A stretch of 64,000 nt of DNA from Streptomyces gilvus (GCF_022513565.1 NZ_JAKWBE010000034.1:1-64000), one strand, 5' to 3'. Counted from the stretch's first letter, positions 6,976-14,620 are shown. A program made the numbers and translations. Notes: generated by a model from the sequence alone, not told the origin.

Positions 6976-8112
6976 TTAGGGCTGGTCGTCTTCTCCCAGG
7001 TCTGTTTCATCGATCATTCGGGTCCACTCATCCAGGACCGTCTGACTATCGATAACCTTTTGCACTGCTGCTTGAATAGTCCTGAACTGCGGCCTCAAGC
7101 GGCTGCTGCTGCGGGCGGTTTCTCCGATGTTGTTAGAGAAGTCCTGAAGCTGTGCGGTAGTTTCTTTAGTCACAGCGGCCAGCTGCTTGACTTCCTTGAA
7201 GAAATCGCGAGCCGCTTCTCGGTCTTCTGTGCTTAGGTCGCTCTCTCCCGCATGCCTGATAAACCCGATGATGCCCGGGTCAATTGACGACAACGTGGAC
7301 CAGTACTCAGATCCCAACGTGTCCACCTGTTTCACGGGCTCAGTTAGTCGGGTCGAAAGCTGTTCTGCTACGCGCATTCGACCAGCAAATCCCCCTCCTC
7401 GGGCATCTGAATTAGCTATTTCTTCGGTTGCCCAAGAAGACTCCGCGCCGATAACTTGAATTACTGCCGCGAATTTCTCGACGATCTCCAGCCAGGCAGG
7501 TAGAGCTGTCTCTGCCTCTGCCATGACCTCGATGAAGCCAGGTGGCTCTTCGGCGGTAGCTTCCTGCTGTGGCAGTTCCACAGGTCTAACCGGAGGTGCA
7601 GTCTCCAATACGTTAGCGATCTTCAGTGCCAGCTTGTGAACTGCTTGCCGATATACGGGCGAGTCTTCATCTTCGAGGCGCAAATCGCGCCAGTCCTCCC
7701 ACTGTCGCCTTGAGATTAGCTCGACAACTTCATCGATCGGTTGACCGTCGGACCCTTGGGTGAGTTGCGGGACGTTTACGTAATGAATGGGAAGCAGCAG
7801 TTCATCCAGTCCTAGGCTTGCTGCATGCCCGGCGAACTTGATTACTTCCCGCCGGCATTCCTGGCTCTTGAGGAATTTAGGCGTGACGACTGGAATTAGA
7901 AATGTGGTTCCAGTGAGGGCGGAGTCTAGCCGCGCGCGCCATGCATCTCCCCATTCGATGGATCTTTTATCGAGGAAGATTTCTAGTGGTTCACCAGTAA
8001 TCATTTCGAACGCGCTCGCGATGCGCTCGGACAAGCGTACGATCCGTCCGCCATCCAGTTCATCATCGCGATGTGTGTAGCTCCAGAACCCCGCTGGCTG
8101 CTCATTGGTCAT
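6976..8112 (-). CDS. TIR-domain protein, candidate anti-phage NADase
   Basis: A 378-aa protein. Residues about 8-140 form a TIR domain: it opens GFWSYTHRDD, continues with EIFLDKRSIEWGDAWRARLD and FLIPVVTPKFLKSQECRREV. In TIR NAD-hydrolases the catalytic glutamate follows the conserved S-x-x-C-x-x-E pattern; Glu89 in SQECRRE fits. Residues about 195-378 are mainly helical with coiled-coil character and no domain I recognise; they may mediate oligomerisation or sensing. Bacterial TIR proteins commonly deplete NAD+ during phage infection (Thoeris, TIR-STING, TIR-APAZ and others), but no ThsA, Argonaute or cyclase gene is adjacent. AT-rich codon use marks it as acquired cargo. ATG 8112 is the only sensible start. 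Confidence 0.85.
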   Translation of the reverse strand: MTNEQPAGFWSYTHRDDELDGGRIVRLSERIASAFEMITGEPLEIFLDKRSIEWGDAWRARLDSALTGTTFLIPVVTPKFLKSQECRREVIKFAGHAASLGLDELLLPIHYVNVPQLTQGSDGQPIDEVVELISRRQWEDWRDLRLEDEDSPVYRQAVHKLALKIANVLETAPPVRPVELPQQEATAEEPPGFIEVMAEAETALPAWLEIVEKFAAVIQVIGAESSWATEEIANSDARGGGFAGRMRVAEQLSTRLTEPVKQVDTLGSEYWSTLSSIDPGIIGFIRHAGESDLSTEDREAARDFFKEVKQLAAVTKETTAQLQDFSNNIGETARSSSRLRPQFRTIQAAVQKVIDSQTVLDEWTRMIDETDLGEDDQP

Positions 8113-8508
8113 AGTTTGGGAGGGTAGTCAGTTGAGGTGCGACGCACGTCGAGTTCTGCAAACCGAGGTCGGCGCAGCGACTTTGGCCGGGAGCTGCTTT
8201 GGCGCGAGTGATCATGGCCCCGTAAGCTTCCGGCGCGTCGGGCAGTCTGTTGACCTGCCCGTTAAGCACGACGTTGGGGCCATGATCTTCGAGGCTCGCG
8301 CCAAAGTGGCTGGCTAAAGTCGTGGAGCCGACCGCCCCAGCCACGATGCCACTCCTTCTCTCACGGCAAGCGGCTGATTGCTGTGCGCGCGGCACGGGCG
8401 CCGGCCGGGCTGGAGCGGGGCGGAGACAGGAGCGCAGGCCCGGCCGGGGGCCGGGCCGCGCGCGGGGAGCGGAGCGAGCCGCCTTGAACCAGTAGAGAAA
8501 GTTGTAAC
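8113..8508. other. Intergenic stretch between TIR gene and HATPase operon
   Basis: Contains the large palindrome (8177-8330) and a GC-rich stretch with short repeats of GGCCGG and GGAGCGGAGC (8390-8490). No gene is supported. The TIR promoter should lie at its left end. Confidence 0.5.
8177..8330. repeat. Large imperfect palindrome upstream of the TIR gene
   Basis: The left half (CGACTTTGGCC, then TTTGGCGCGAG, then ATCATGGCCCC) recurs in reverse complement on the right (GGGGCCATGAT, CTCGCGCCAAAG, GGCTAAAGTCG). The centre contains GGGCAG and CTGCCC around 9 nt. Overall about 150 nt could fold as a single long hairpin with a few bulges. It fits a miniature inverted-repeat element or a structured RNA; no protein-coding signal is convincing here. 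Confidence 0.6.
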
Positions 8509-8886
8509 TCAGTCGGTCGGCTGGGGCGTGAAGGCGTATGCGCAGGCTGGGAGTTGGGCGCCCTGGCGGTCAGCGAGCGGGATGAAGAGGACTGGGCGGA
8601 TCGTCCAGGTGATGCGGGTGTTGGCCTGGGTGACTGACACCGTGCAGGGCTCGGCACGTAGGAGGGCTCGCCTGGTGTCGATGCGGCCGTTGTAGAGCCA
8701 GTCCCATGCCTCTTCGGATGCGTCGGCGTCGAGGGCCGGTGAGATGGTGCGCAGGGTGACCGCAACCCATCTGTCGGCCTGGGGCGCCGTGTAGGCGTCG
8801 AGAGATGCCCGCAGCGTCGGTGGCTGTCCGGTGGTGAGGTCTTGAGTCCAGCATTCGCACCAGTAGCCGGGTGTGGGTGTCTTCAT
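8509..8886 (-). CDS. Hypothetical protein, third gene of the HATPase operon
   Basis: A 125-aa protein, start ATG 8886, AGGA 8-11 nt upstream, overlapping the stop of the preceding gene by ATGA. It begins MKTPTPGYWCECWTQDL and contains SPALDADASEEAWDWLY. I do not recognise the family. A truncated copy of its 3' end survives in the relic at 4858-4985, so the gene belonged to the ancestral element family and is not recent cargo. Confidence 0.7.
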   Translation of the reverse strand: MKTPTPGYWCECWTQDLTTGQPPTLRASLDAYTAPQADRWVAVTLRTISPALDADASEEAWDWLYNGRIDTRRALLRAEPCTVSVTQANTRITWTIRPVLFIPLADRQGAQLPACAYAFTPQPTD

Positions 8887-9236
8887 GTGGCCGGTCCTGG
8901 TGGGTAGGTGACGAGGACGTAGCGGGTGTGCTCGTCGGAGAGGGTGAGTTGGTAGGCCGTGCCGGTGGTCAGGTAGGTGAGGGCTCGTTCGTGTTCGGTC
9001 TCGTCGGTGAGCCAGTGGCGGCCCGGTTGGGCGTGTGGGGCGTCGAGTTGGTCGGTGATGTGGCTCGTACGTTCTTTGAGCCAGCGCAATGCCAGGCGGG
9101 CGCTGCTGGCGTCGTGGGCGCTCAGGGTGATGGAGCGGGGCTGGTGAAACGGGTAGGCGGCGGCGAGGCACTGGAATGTGGCGCGGCGTGTGCCGACCGG
9201 GCCGGGTAAGGCTTCGGTCGAGGTCGGTGTCACCAC
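8883..9236 (-). CDS. Hypothetical protein, second gene of the HATPase operon
   Basis: A 117-aa soluble protein beginning MVTPTSTEALPGPVG, without a family I recognise. Its start overlaps the end of the HATPase gene by 7 bp and its stop overlaps the next start by 4 bp, so the three genes form one translationally coupled operon. The C-terminal part (HERALTYLTTGTAYQLTL) looks like a small alpha/beta domain. Confidence 0.7.
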   Translation of the reverse strand: MVTPTSTEALPGPVGTRRATFQCLAAAYPFHQPRSITLSAHDASSARLALRWLKERTSHITDQLDAPHAQPGRHWLTDETEHERALTYLTTGTAYQLTLSDEHTRYVLVTYPPGPAT

Positions 9237-9658
9237 AGGGAGCCTCCCGGGTGGCCGTCGGTGAAGAGTTCCGCGGTGATGGTGTGGCGGCCCTGGCTGT
9301 CGTGGACGATGACGCGGTGTGCGAGGGCGTTGACCATGCCCAGGCCGCGGCCGTGCTCGGCCTCCTGGTCCTGGTGCTCAACCTTCGGGGCGCTGCCCGT
9401 GCCTCCTTCGTCCGTCACTGACAGGGCGACCACCTGTGCCGATACCGCGAGGGCCAGGTGGAAGCTGCCGCGCTGGTGCCCGCTGGCGGTGTGGAGGATC
9501 GCGTTCGCGCTCAGTTCGCTGACGATCAGTTCGGCGTCCTCGGCCAGGGGTGAGCCGCGCAGGATGTCGCGGGTCCAGCGGCGGGCTCTGCTGACCTCTT
9601 CGGGAAATCCTGGGCAAGACAGGCCCCAGACCCGGGCTGTACTCGTATACTCGTGCAT
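9230..9658 (-). CDS. ATP-binding protein of the SpoIIAB/RsbW (HATPase_c_2) type
   Basis: A 142-aa GHKL-fold protein related to anti-sigma-factor kinases. The N box is ELSANAILHTA, the G1 box SVTDEGGTG and the G2 box GRGLGMV. Such proteins are abundant in Streptomyces and usually bind a sigma factor or anti-anti-sigma partner; no sigma gene is adjacent. ATG 9658 is chosen because AAGGA sits 6 nt upstream and MHEYTS follows; an upstream in-frame start is less well placed. Sequences matching the element's TAGACGAGT operator motif overlap the start (9641-9650) and lie just upstream (9706-9714), suggesting control by the GntR regulator. Confidence 0.82.
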   Translation of the reverse strand: MHEYTSTARVWGLSCPGFPEEVSRARRWTRDILRGSPLAEDAELIVSELSANAILHTASGHQRGSFHLALAVSAQVVALSVTDEGGTGSAPKVEHQDQEAEHGRGLGMVNALAHRVIVHDSQGRHTITAELFTDGHPGGSLW

Positions 9659-9704
9659 ACAAGTTCCTTCGTGCTGGTAGGCCGCCATGTGCAGCGGGTT
9701 CGGG

Positions 9705-10130
9705 CTAGACGAGTTTCACGCCGTCGTGGGCGCGGATGGCCGGCGGGGACGCCGCGTCGAGTGCGTCCAGGACGCGGATCGCGTACGCCTCGTCGGCAAG
9801 GTCGGAGACTTCTTCACGGGTGGCCCAGCGCAGGGCGCGGGTCTCGTCGCCGGTGGTCGGTGCGCCGTCGGCGGCCTGGCAGCGGAAGACCAGCGAGACG
9901 ATCAGACCCGTCATGTTCTTGTAGACCCCGGTCAGGGTCGCGGGAAGCGCGATCTTGATGCCGGTTTCTTCGAGGACTTCGCGTTGCAGGGCCTCGGGGA
10001 TGGTTTCCTCGCGTTCGAGGACGCCGCCCGGGGGTTCCCACTTGCCGTTGTCGCGGCGCTGGATCAAGAGGGCGCGGCCCAGGGCATCGACGATCACTCC
10101 GGCGACGCTCACGGAGTGCGGACGGTCCAT
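9705..10130 (-). CDS. Nudix hydrolase, Pif-like
   Basis: A 141-aa Nudix protein. The Nudix box is complete (GGVLEREETIPEALQREVLE followed by ETGI), with the metal-binding glutamates of REVLEE present. In pSAM2 the Nudix protein Pif prevents redundant transfer between element-bearing cells; the same position in this element (divergent from the GntR gene) supports that role by analogy. ATG 10130 is preceded by GAGGAA with 7-nt spacing. The divergent promoter region with the regulator gene is only about 90 bp. Its stop codon lies inside an operator-like motif (9706-9714). Confidence 0.85.
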   Translation of the reverse strand: MDRPHSVSVAGVIVDALGRALLIQRRDNGKWEPPGGVLEREETIPEALQREVLEETGIKIALPATLTGVYKNMTGLIVSLVFRCQAADGAPTTGDETRALRWATREEVSDLADEAYAIRVLDALDAASPPAIRAHDGVKLV

Positions 10131-10221
10131 GCTCACGTTCCTCGGCCCTCTCGGCTGGCTAGGCTCTCCACCGTAGCAACAACACTCGCCCACACGTCTA
10201 GATACCTAAAGGAGTATGCGC

Positions 10222-11013
10222 GTGAGTCCTTCTCTTCCCTCCGGTCTCCTCGGCGACCTGGACCCCACGAGTGATCGTGCGGTCTTCCGGCAGATCGCCG
10301 ACCAGCTGCGCGAGGCCATCGACCGCGGGCGATTCCACGAGGGCGACAAGCTGCCCTCGGAAGCCGACCTTGTCGAGCACTACGGGGTATCCCGCATGAC
10401 GGTCCGAAACTCCTTCTCCATCCTCCAGGGGGAAGGGCTCGTGCACGCCGAACACGGCAAGGGCGTCTTCGTCCGGCCACGGCCACCCGTGCGGCGCCTC
10501 GCCTCGGACCGGTTCGCGCGGCGGCATCGGGAGCAGGGCAAGTCCGCCTTCATCGTCGAGGCCGACGCCGCCGGCAGTCACCCCCAGGTCGACTCGCTGG
10601 AGGTCAAGGAGGAGAAGGCCAGTCCAGACGTCTCCGCACGGCTCGGCTCCGTGCGGCGGGTGCTGGCCCGTCGGCGGCGGTATCTGCTGGACGGACGGCC
10701 GGTCGAGTTCGCCACCTCCTTCCTGCCCCTCGACATCGCTCGCGGCACGCAGATCGCCGAACCCAACCCCGGGCCCGGCGGCATCTACGCCCGCCTCGAA
10801 GAACTAGGCCACCGCCTCGACCACTTCGAGGAGGAGATCCGGGCCCGGATGCCCTCGCCGGCCGAGGTCAAGACGCTCCGGCTGGCCTCCGGCGTGCCGG
10901 TCATCCACCTCATCCGGACCGCCTTCGACACCGAGGGGCGGGCCGTCGAGGTCTGCGACACGGTCATGGCGGCTGACGCATATGTGCTGTCGTATCAGCT
11001 TCCTGCGACCTGA
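10222..11013 (+). CDS. GntR-family transcriptional regulator (KorSA/TraR type)
   Basis: A 263-aa regulator. Residues about 12-80 form the GntR winged helix-turn-helix (FRQIADQLREAIDRGRFHEG, then LPSEADLVEHYGVSRMTVR); residues about 100-260 are a UTRA-type ligand domain. GTG 10222 has AGGAG with 7-nt spacing, whereas ATG 10216 lies only 1 nt from that RBS. In pSAM2 and related plasmids the GntR protein represses transfer and replication genes. The repeated motif TAGACGAGT, found before the HATPase operon, the SCO3933-like/tra operon and the SpdD-like gene, is its likely target. Confidence 0.88.
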   Translation: MSPSLPSGLLGDLDPTSDRAVFRQIADQLREAIDRGRFHEGDKLPSEADLVEHYGVSRMTVRNSFSILQGEGLVHAEHGKGVFVRPRPPVRRLASDRFARRHREQGKSAFIVEADAAGSHPQVDSLEVKEEKASPDVSARLGSVRRVLARRRRYLLDGRPVEFATSFLPLDIARGTQIAEPNPGPGGIYARLEELGHRLDHFEEEIRARMPSPAEVKTLRLASGVPVIHLIRTAFDTEGRAVEVCDTVMAADAYVLSYQLPAT

Positions 11014-11074
11014 TCGTCATGGTTTGCGGTGGTGCGCGGGAGCGATTCCCGGACTCGTACACCCCAACACGCTT

Positions 11075-11090
11075 ACTCGTATAGACGAGT
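11075..11090. promoter_or_regulatory. Operator-like 16-bp dyad (GntR site)
   Basis: ACTCGTATAGACGAGT, a near-perfect palindrome (ACTCGT/ACGAGT arms), about 105 bp before the start of the SCO3933-like gene. A half site ACTCGTAC lies at 11053. Confidence 0.65.
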
Positions 11091-11153
11091 GGGCAAGTTG
11101 TGATGCATAGTGGTCCACGCGATCCCGATATCGGGTTCGCAGGACGCTACATG

Positions 11154-11171
11154 TATAGACGAGTAGATAGG
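11154..11171. promoter_or_regulatory. Operator-like site before the tra operon
   Basis: TATAGACGAGTAGATAGG, immediately upstream of the GGGGAA ribosome-binding site of the 11181 gene. It shares TAGACGAGTAGATA with 14240-14253. Confidence 0.65.
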
Positions 11172-11180
11172 GGAAGTCCC

Positions 11181-11540
11181 TTGCGTACCATCCGCGTTGA
11201 GACCTCGGCCGCGACGATCCTGCTGACCGAGGCCCCCGAGCCCAAGGTCCGCGACCGGCAGACCGGCGAGATCGCCAAGGACGCCGTCAGCGGTGAAGCG
11301 CTGATGACGATCGGCGTCGTCCACATCGAGGACGGCGAATCGTCACTGATCAAGGTCACCGTTCCGGAGAGCGGTGTCTCCGAGGGGCTGGCGCTGGGTG
11401 CTCCGGTCGCGCTCCCGGGGCTGGTCGCCCGGCCGTGGGAGTCCGTGTTCAACGGGCAGAAGCGGCACGGCATCGCCTTCCGCGCCGCCGCCGTCACCCC
11501 GGCCGCCTTCCCGGCGACCGGCACGGAGGCCGCCGCCTGA
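11181..11540 (+). CDS. SCO3933-family regulatory protein of the element
   Basis: A 119-aa protein of the small family found directly before the transfer translocase gene in Streptomyces integrative elements. TTG 11181 is chosen because GGGGAA lies 5 nt upstream and the start upstream (11100) would translate through operator sites. The product reads LRTIRVETSAATILLTE and contains NGQKRHGIAFRA near the end. It overlaps the translocase start (TGATG). Its exact role is unknown; the pSAM2 counterpart region encodes the activator Pra, but sequence relationship to Pra is not evident to me. Confidence 0.75.
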   Translation: MRTIRVETSAATILLTEAPEPKVRDRQTGEIAKDAVSGEALMTIGVVHIEDGESSLIKVTVPESGVSEGLALGAPVALPGLVARPWESVFNGQKRHGIAFRAAAVTPAAFPATGTEAAA

Positions 11541-12916
11541 TGACCGACCTGACGACACTCCTGGAGGTGGGTGGTCCCCTCGCCGCGCTCGGCGGCGGGG
11601 CCGCCTACACCCGGGCCAGGCACCCGGGCCTGTACTGGTCCACCGTCGGCCTGCCCATATCCACCGCCAGACTCCTCGGCTCCTACGGCTCCGTCATGGA
11701 CGCGTGCGGGCTCACCGTCGCACCGTCCCGGCTGCGGGTCCTGGCGGTCAAGGCCACCACGAACCGTGAGGTGCGGCCCGTGCCGCCGCGCCGGGGCCTG
11801 ATCCGGCCCACCTCCACCGGGCTTCGGATCCGGCTGCGGCTCGCCCCGGGGCAGGAACCCGCCGACGTCGCCGCCTCCGCCGAACGGCTGCGGCACGCCT
11901 GGGGCGTTCACGCCGTGTACGTCACCACCATCAAGCCCGGCGTGGTCGAACTGCGGCTCGTCGGCTTCGACGTCCTGCGGCGGGTACGGATGCCGCGCAA
12001 GGTCGGCGGCGGCTACCTGTCCATCCCAGTCGCGCTACGCGAGGACGCCATGCCCTTCGTGCGCGACTACCGCACCATCCCGCACCAACTCACCCTCGGC
12101 GCAACACTGTCCGGCAAGTCCATGTACCTGCGCCACCTCATCACCGGCCTGGCCCCGCAGCAGGTCGCCCTGGTCGGCATCGACTGCAAGCGGGGCGTGG
12201 AGCTCGCGCCGTTCGCAGCCCGGCTCTCCGCACTCGCCACCGACCCCGAGCAGGCGGCCGAGCTGCTGCCCGTGCTCGTCAAGGAAATGGAGGACCGCTA
12301 CGACCTGATCAAGGCCCGGCAGGGCATCGCCCCGGACACCCCCGACGAGGAGATCACCTCCGACATCTGGGGCCTGCCCGAGCACCAACGCCCGACGCCG
12401 ATCGTGCTGTTCGTCGACGAGGTCGCCGAACTCTTCCTCACCGCCACCAAGAAGGACGAGGAACGGCGGGATGAGATGGTCACCCAGCTCATCCGCCTCG
12501 CCCAGCTCGGCCGCGCCGCCGGCATCTACCTGGAGGTGTGCGGGCAGCGCTTCGGCGCCGAACTCGGCAAGGGCGCCACCATGCTTCGCGCCCAGCTGAC
12601 CGGGCGCGTGTGCCACCGCGTCAACGACGAAGCCTCCGCCAAGATGGCACTCGGCGACATCGCCCCGGAAGCAGTCATGGCCGCCTGCGCCATCGCCCCC
12701 GAACAGCCCGGCCTCGCTGTGGCCGGTGACACCTCCGGCGGCTGGTCCCGCATCCGCACGTCGTACCTCTCCCTCAGCGACGCCGCCGAGATCTGCCGCG
12801 AGTCCGCGCACCTGGTCCCCGACCTGCCCGCGCTCCAGCCCTTCCGCCCCGCCGTGCCTGTCCGGCCGGTCGAGGTCCCGGCCCCGGTCGTCAAGCCGCG
12901 CCCGGTGACCGACTGA
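11540..12916 (+). CDS. FtsK/SpoIIIE-type DNA translocase (conjugative transfer, TraB-like)
   Basis: A 458-aa ATP-driven pump that in actinomycete elements moves double-stranded DNA between mycelia as a membrane-associated hexamer. The N-terminus has a hydrophobic patch (GPLAALGGGAAYT), followed by a linker and the motor. Walker A is GATLSGKS (about residue 189) and Walker B PIVLFVDEVAEL (about residue 288); a conserved ICGQR-like EVCGQRFGAE follows. No winged-helix gamma domain is obvious at the C-terminus, which ends in a Pro/Val-rich tail. It is the second gene of the operon starting at 11181, beginning inside the stop codon of the first. Confidence 0.9.
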   Translation: MTDLTTLLEVGGPLAALGGGAAYTRARHPGLYWSTVGLPISTARLLGSYGSVMDACGLTVAPSRLRVLAVKATTNREVRPVPPRRGLIRPTSTGLRIRLRLAPGQEPADVAASAERLRHAWGVHAVYVTTIKPGVVELRLVGFDVLRRVRMPRKVGGGYLSIPVALREDAMPFVRDYRTIPHQLTLGATLSGKSMYLRHLITGLAPQQVALVGIDCKRGVELAPFAARLSALATDPEQAAELLPVLVKEMEDRYDLIKARQGIAPDTPDEEITSDIWGLPEHQRPTPIVLFVDEVAELFLTATKKDEERRDEMVTQLIRLAQLGRAAGIYLEVCGQRFGAELGKGATMLRAQLTGRVCHRVNDEASAKMALGDIAPEAVMAACAIAPEQPGLAVAGDTSGGWSRIRTSYLSLSDAAEICRESAHLVPDLPALQPFRPAVPVRPVEVPAPVVKPRPVTD

Positions 12917-13000
12917 CCTTCCGCACAAGCCCCGGTCGGCGTGACCGCCTCACGCCACGTCCCTACCCCTGCCATGCCTGAAACCGGAAGGAGGCGCGTC

Positions 13001-13639
13001 ATGCGCGCCCTGCTGGCCCGTGTCGACGCGGTACTCGTCCAGGCCCTCATCGCCGCCGCGCTGTCCTTCGCCCACCTGCACGACATCGCTGCGGTGGCCG
13101 GACAGGACGGCTGGAAAGCGTGGGCCTACCCGATCAGCGTTGACCTGCTGCTCGTCGCCGCGTGGCGCCGACTGCGCTCCGGGGGCGCCAAAGCGTCCTC
13201 CTGGTGCTGGTTCGTCATCGCCCTGACCGCATCCCTCGGCGCCAACGTCGCCACCGCCGGACTGCTCGACATCCACCAGGTGCCGGCCTGGCTGCGCATC
13301 CTCGTCGCGGGCTGGCCAGCCGTCGCCTTCCTCGGCGGCACCCTCCTCGCCCACTCCACCCCAACAACGGAACCGGACAACGCCACCGAGCACGACGTCG
13401 AGGTGATCGGGGACCAGGAGCCCGCACCAGAGCCCGCCCCCGAACCACCTGCCCACCCCGCCATCGAGGCACCCGAGCGTCCAGTCATACCGGTCCCGGC
13501 CGCCCTGGTCGAACACGCCCGCAAGGTCGCCGCCGAACACCACACCCGCACCGGCACCCCGATCGACACCCCGACCCTCCGCGCCCGCCTCGGCATCCCG
13601 GCCCCCATGGCCGAAGCCATCGCCGCACAACTCACCTGA
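13001..13639 (+). CDS. DUF2637-type membrane protein (spread/transfer)
   Basis: A 212-aa protein with about four transmembrane helices in residues 10-130 (for example VQALIAAALSFAHLHDIA and AWLRILVAGWPAVAFLGG), followed by a Pro/Glu-rich linker and a C-terminal helical domain (ALVEHARKVAAEHHTRTG). This architecture is that of DUF2637 proteins encoded after tra genes in Streptomyces elements and probably assists intramycelial spread. ATG 13001 follows GGAGG with 7-nt spacing. Confidence 0.8.
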   Translation: MRALLARVDAVLVQALIAAALSFAHLHDIAAVAGQDGWKAWAYPISVDLLLVAAWRRLRSGGAKASSWCWFVIALTASLGANVATAGLLDIHQVPAWLRILVAGWPAVAFLGGTLLAHSTPTTEPDNATEHDVEVIGDQEPAPEPAPEPPAHPAIEAPERPVIPVPAALVEHARKVAAEHHTRTGTPIDTPTLRARLGIPAPMAEAIAAQLT

Positions 13640-13651
13640 ACAAGAGGAACC

Positions 13652-13837
13652 ATGCCGCTCTTCTGCTTCAACACCGTCGCCGACTACCTCGAAGCGGCCC
13701 GCCAGATGGCCGCCACCGGACACCCGACACTGGCCCGGCTCCTGGCCGAAGAGGCCGCCGACCGCACCTCAAACCCCGCCGAAGCTGCCCGGATCTTGAA
13801 CGAATTCCCCGGCTCCAGCCTGCGACAGGAGGACTGA
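13652..13837 (+). CDS. Small hypothetical protein of the spd cluster
   Basis: 61 aa, ATG 13652 after AGAGGAACC, 12 bp after the previous stop. It starts MPLFCFNTVADYLEAARQMA and appears fully helical. I know no function; small conserved proteins at this place in transfer operons are common. Confidence 0.65.
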   Translation: MPLFCFNTVADYLEAARQMAATGHPTLARLLAEEAADRTSNPAEAARILNEFPGSSLRQED

Positions 13838-13838
13838 C

Positions 13839-14030
13839 ATGCCCGCCAACCGCCGCTTCCGCAACGTCACCCGCATCGGCCCCGTCCAGGTCGCCACCGC
13901 CTACGACGACCGGGGCCGCGAGAAACACACCGCCGCCTGCACCGCCCCACGCTGCGGCTTCTCCGCCGACTACGACAGCCGCGCCGCCGCCGAACTCGCC
14001 GCCCGCACCCACCGCTGCCCCGCCCGCTGA
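13839..14030 (+). CDS. Mobile element transfer protein (SpdA-like small protein)
   Basis: 63 aa, start ATG 13839 with AGGAGG 6 nt upstream, 1 bp after the previous stop. The sequence MPANRRFRNVTRIGPVQVAT with Cys/His residues (CTAPRCGFSADYDS, HRCPA) matches the short protein routinely called mobile element transfer protein in Streptomyces integrative elements. The Cys-His arrangement suggests a small zinc-binding fold. Its molecular role is not established. Confidence 0.8.
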   Translation: MPANRRFRNVTRIGPVQVATAYDDRGREKHTAACTAPRCGFSADYDSRAAAELAARTHRCPAR

Positions 14031-14047
14031 AAGGGGACCTCTCTGCC

Positions 14048-14242
14048 GTGACCGTCAGCCTCCCGCTCGTCTTCGTCCTCGGCTTCTTCGCCTGGGGAGC
14101 GGTCAAGTTCCTCGGCGTCCGCACCTGGGTCGTCGTCCTGATCGCCCTCTTCGGCTTCTGGCTCTCCCACACCTTCATGGCCCCCGCCATCGAGTCCGGC
14201 ACCCGTTCCGGCGTGGACGTCATAAACGGCTCACATGACTAG
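14048..14242 (+). CDS. Small membrane protein (Spd-like)
   Basis: 64 aa with two hydrophobic segments (LPLVFVLGFFAWGAV and WVVVLIALFGFWLSHTF). GTG 14048 follows GGGGACC. Its position in the transfer operon suggests a role in plasmid spread together with the neighbouring Spd proteins. The end overlaps the operator motif preceding the next gene. Confidence 0.7.
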   Translation: MTVSLPLVFVLGFFAWGAVKFLGVRTWVVVLIALFGFWLSHTFMAPAIESGTRSGVDVINGSHD

Positions 14243-14253
14243 ACGAGTAGATA
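14240..14253. promoter_or_regulatory. Operator-like site before the SpdD-like gene
   Basis: TAGACGAGTAGATA, the same 14-mer as in front of the 11181 gene, ending 14 nt before GTG 14268. Confidence 0.65.
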
Positions 14254-14267
14254 AGAAAGGGTTCCTC

Positions 14268-14519
14268 GTGTTCCTGCCCAAGTACCCCGACAACCCCACC
14301 CCGCCGCCCGCGCACATCCACGCCCCGGCCACGACCGACCCGGCGCCTGTACGGCGCTCCCTGCCGTCGGTCTCGATCGACAAGAACACGGTCGCGGTCG
14401 TGCTCGTCGGCGGAGTCGTCCTCACCGCGCTCCTGGCCGCCGTCGCCGTCACGGCCATCTCGGTAGCCGTCGCGGCGGTCGTCCTGCGCTCCATGCTCCG
14501 CGACCACAACCGGCGCTGA
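14268..14519 (+). CDS. SpdD-like membrane protein
   Basis: 83 aa. GTG 14268 has AAAGG/AGAAAGGG 6 nt upstream; starting earlier would translate the operator. The N-terminal part (VFLPKYPDNPTPPPAHIHAP) is Pro-rich and followed by one long hydrophobic segment (AVVLVGGVVLTALLAAVAVT), ending with a short basic tail. This is the typical layout of SpdD proteins of Streptomyces plasmids. Having its own operator suggests transcription separate from the tra operon. Confidence 0.75.
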   Translation: MFLPKYPDNPTPPPAHIHAPATTDPAPVRRSLPSVSIDKNTVAVVLVGGVVLTALLAAVAVTAISVAVAAVVLRSMLRDHNRR

Positions 14520-14539
14520 TCGCACGCCCCTTCGGGCCA

Positions 14540-14579
14540 CCGGGGCGGCGGCACACGACCAAGCATTACGCCGCCCCGG
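14540..14579 (+). terminator. Hairpin between SpdD-like gene and rep
   Basis: CCGGGGCGGCG (14540-14550) pairs with 14569-14579 around an 18-nt loop. It may terminate the upstream transcript or act as an rep leader structure. Confidence 0.5.
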
Positions 14580-14620
14580 GGCCTGTTCCTCCCGACCGAG
14601 CCAGCCAGAAGGAGAACGCC

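Noticed and set aside
8102-8395. 97-aa minus-strand ORF upstream of the TIR gene
   Set aside because: It consists almost entirely of the palindrome and overlaps the TIR start; no RBS and no protein-like pattern.
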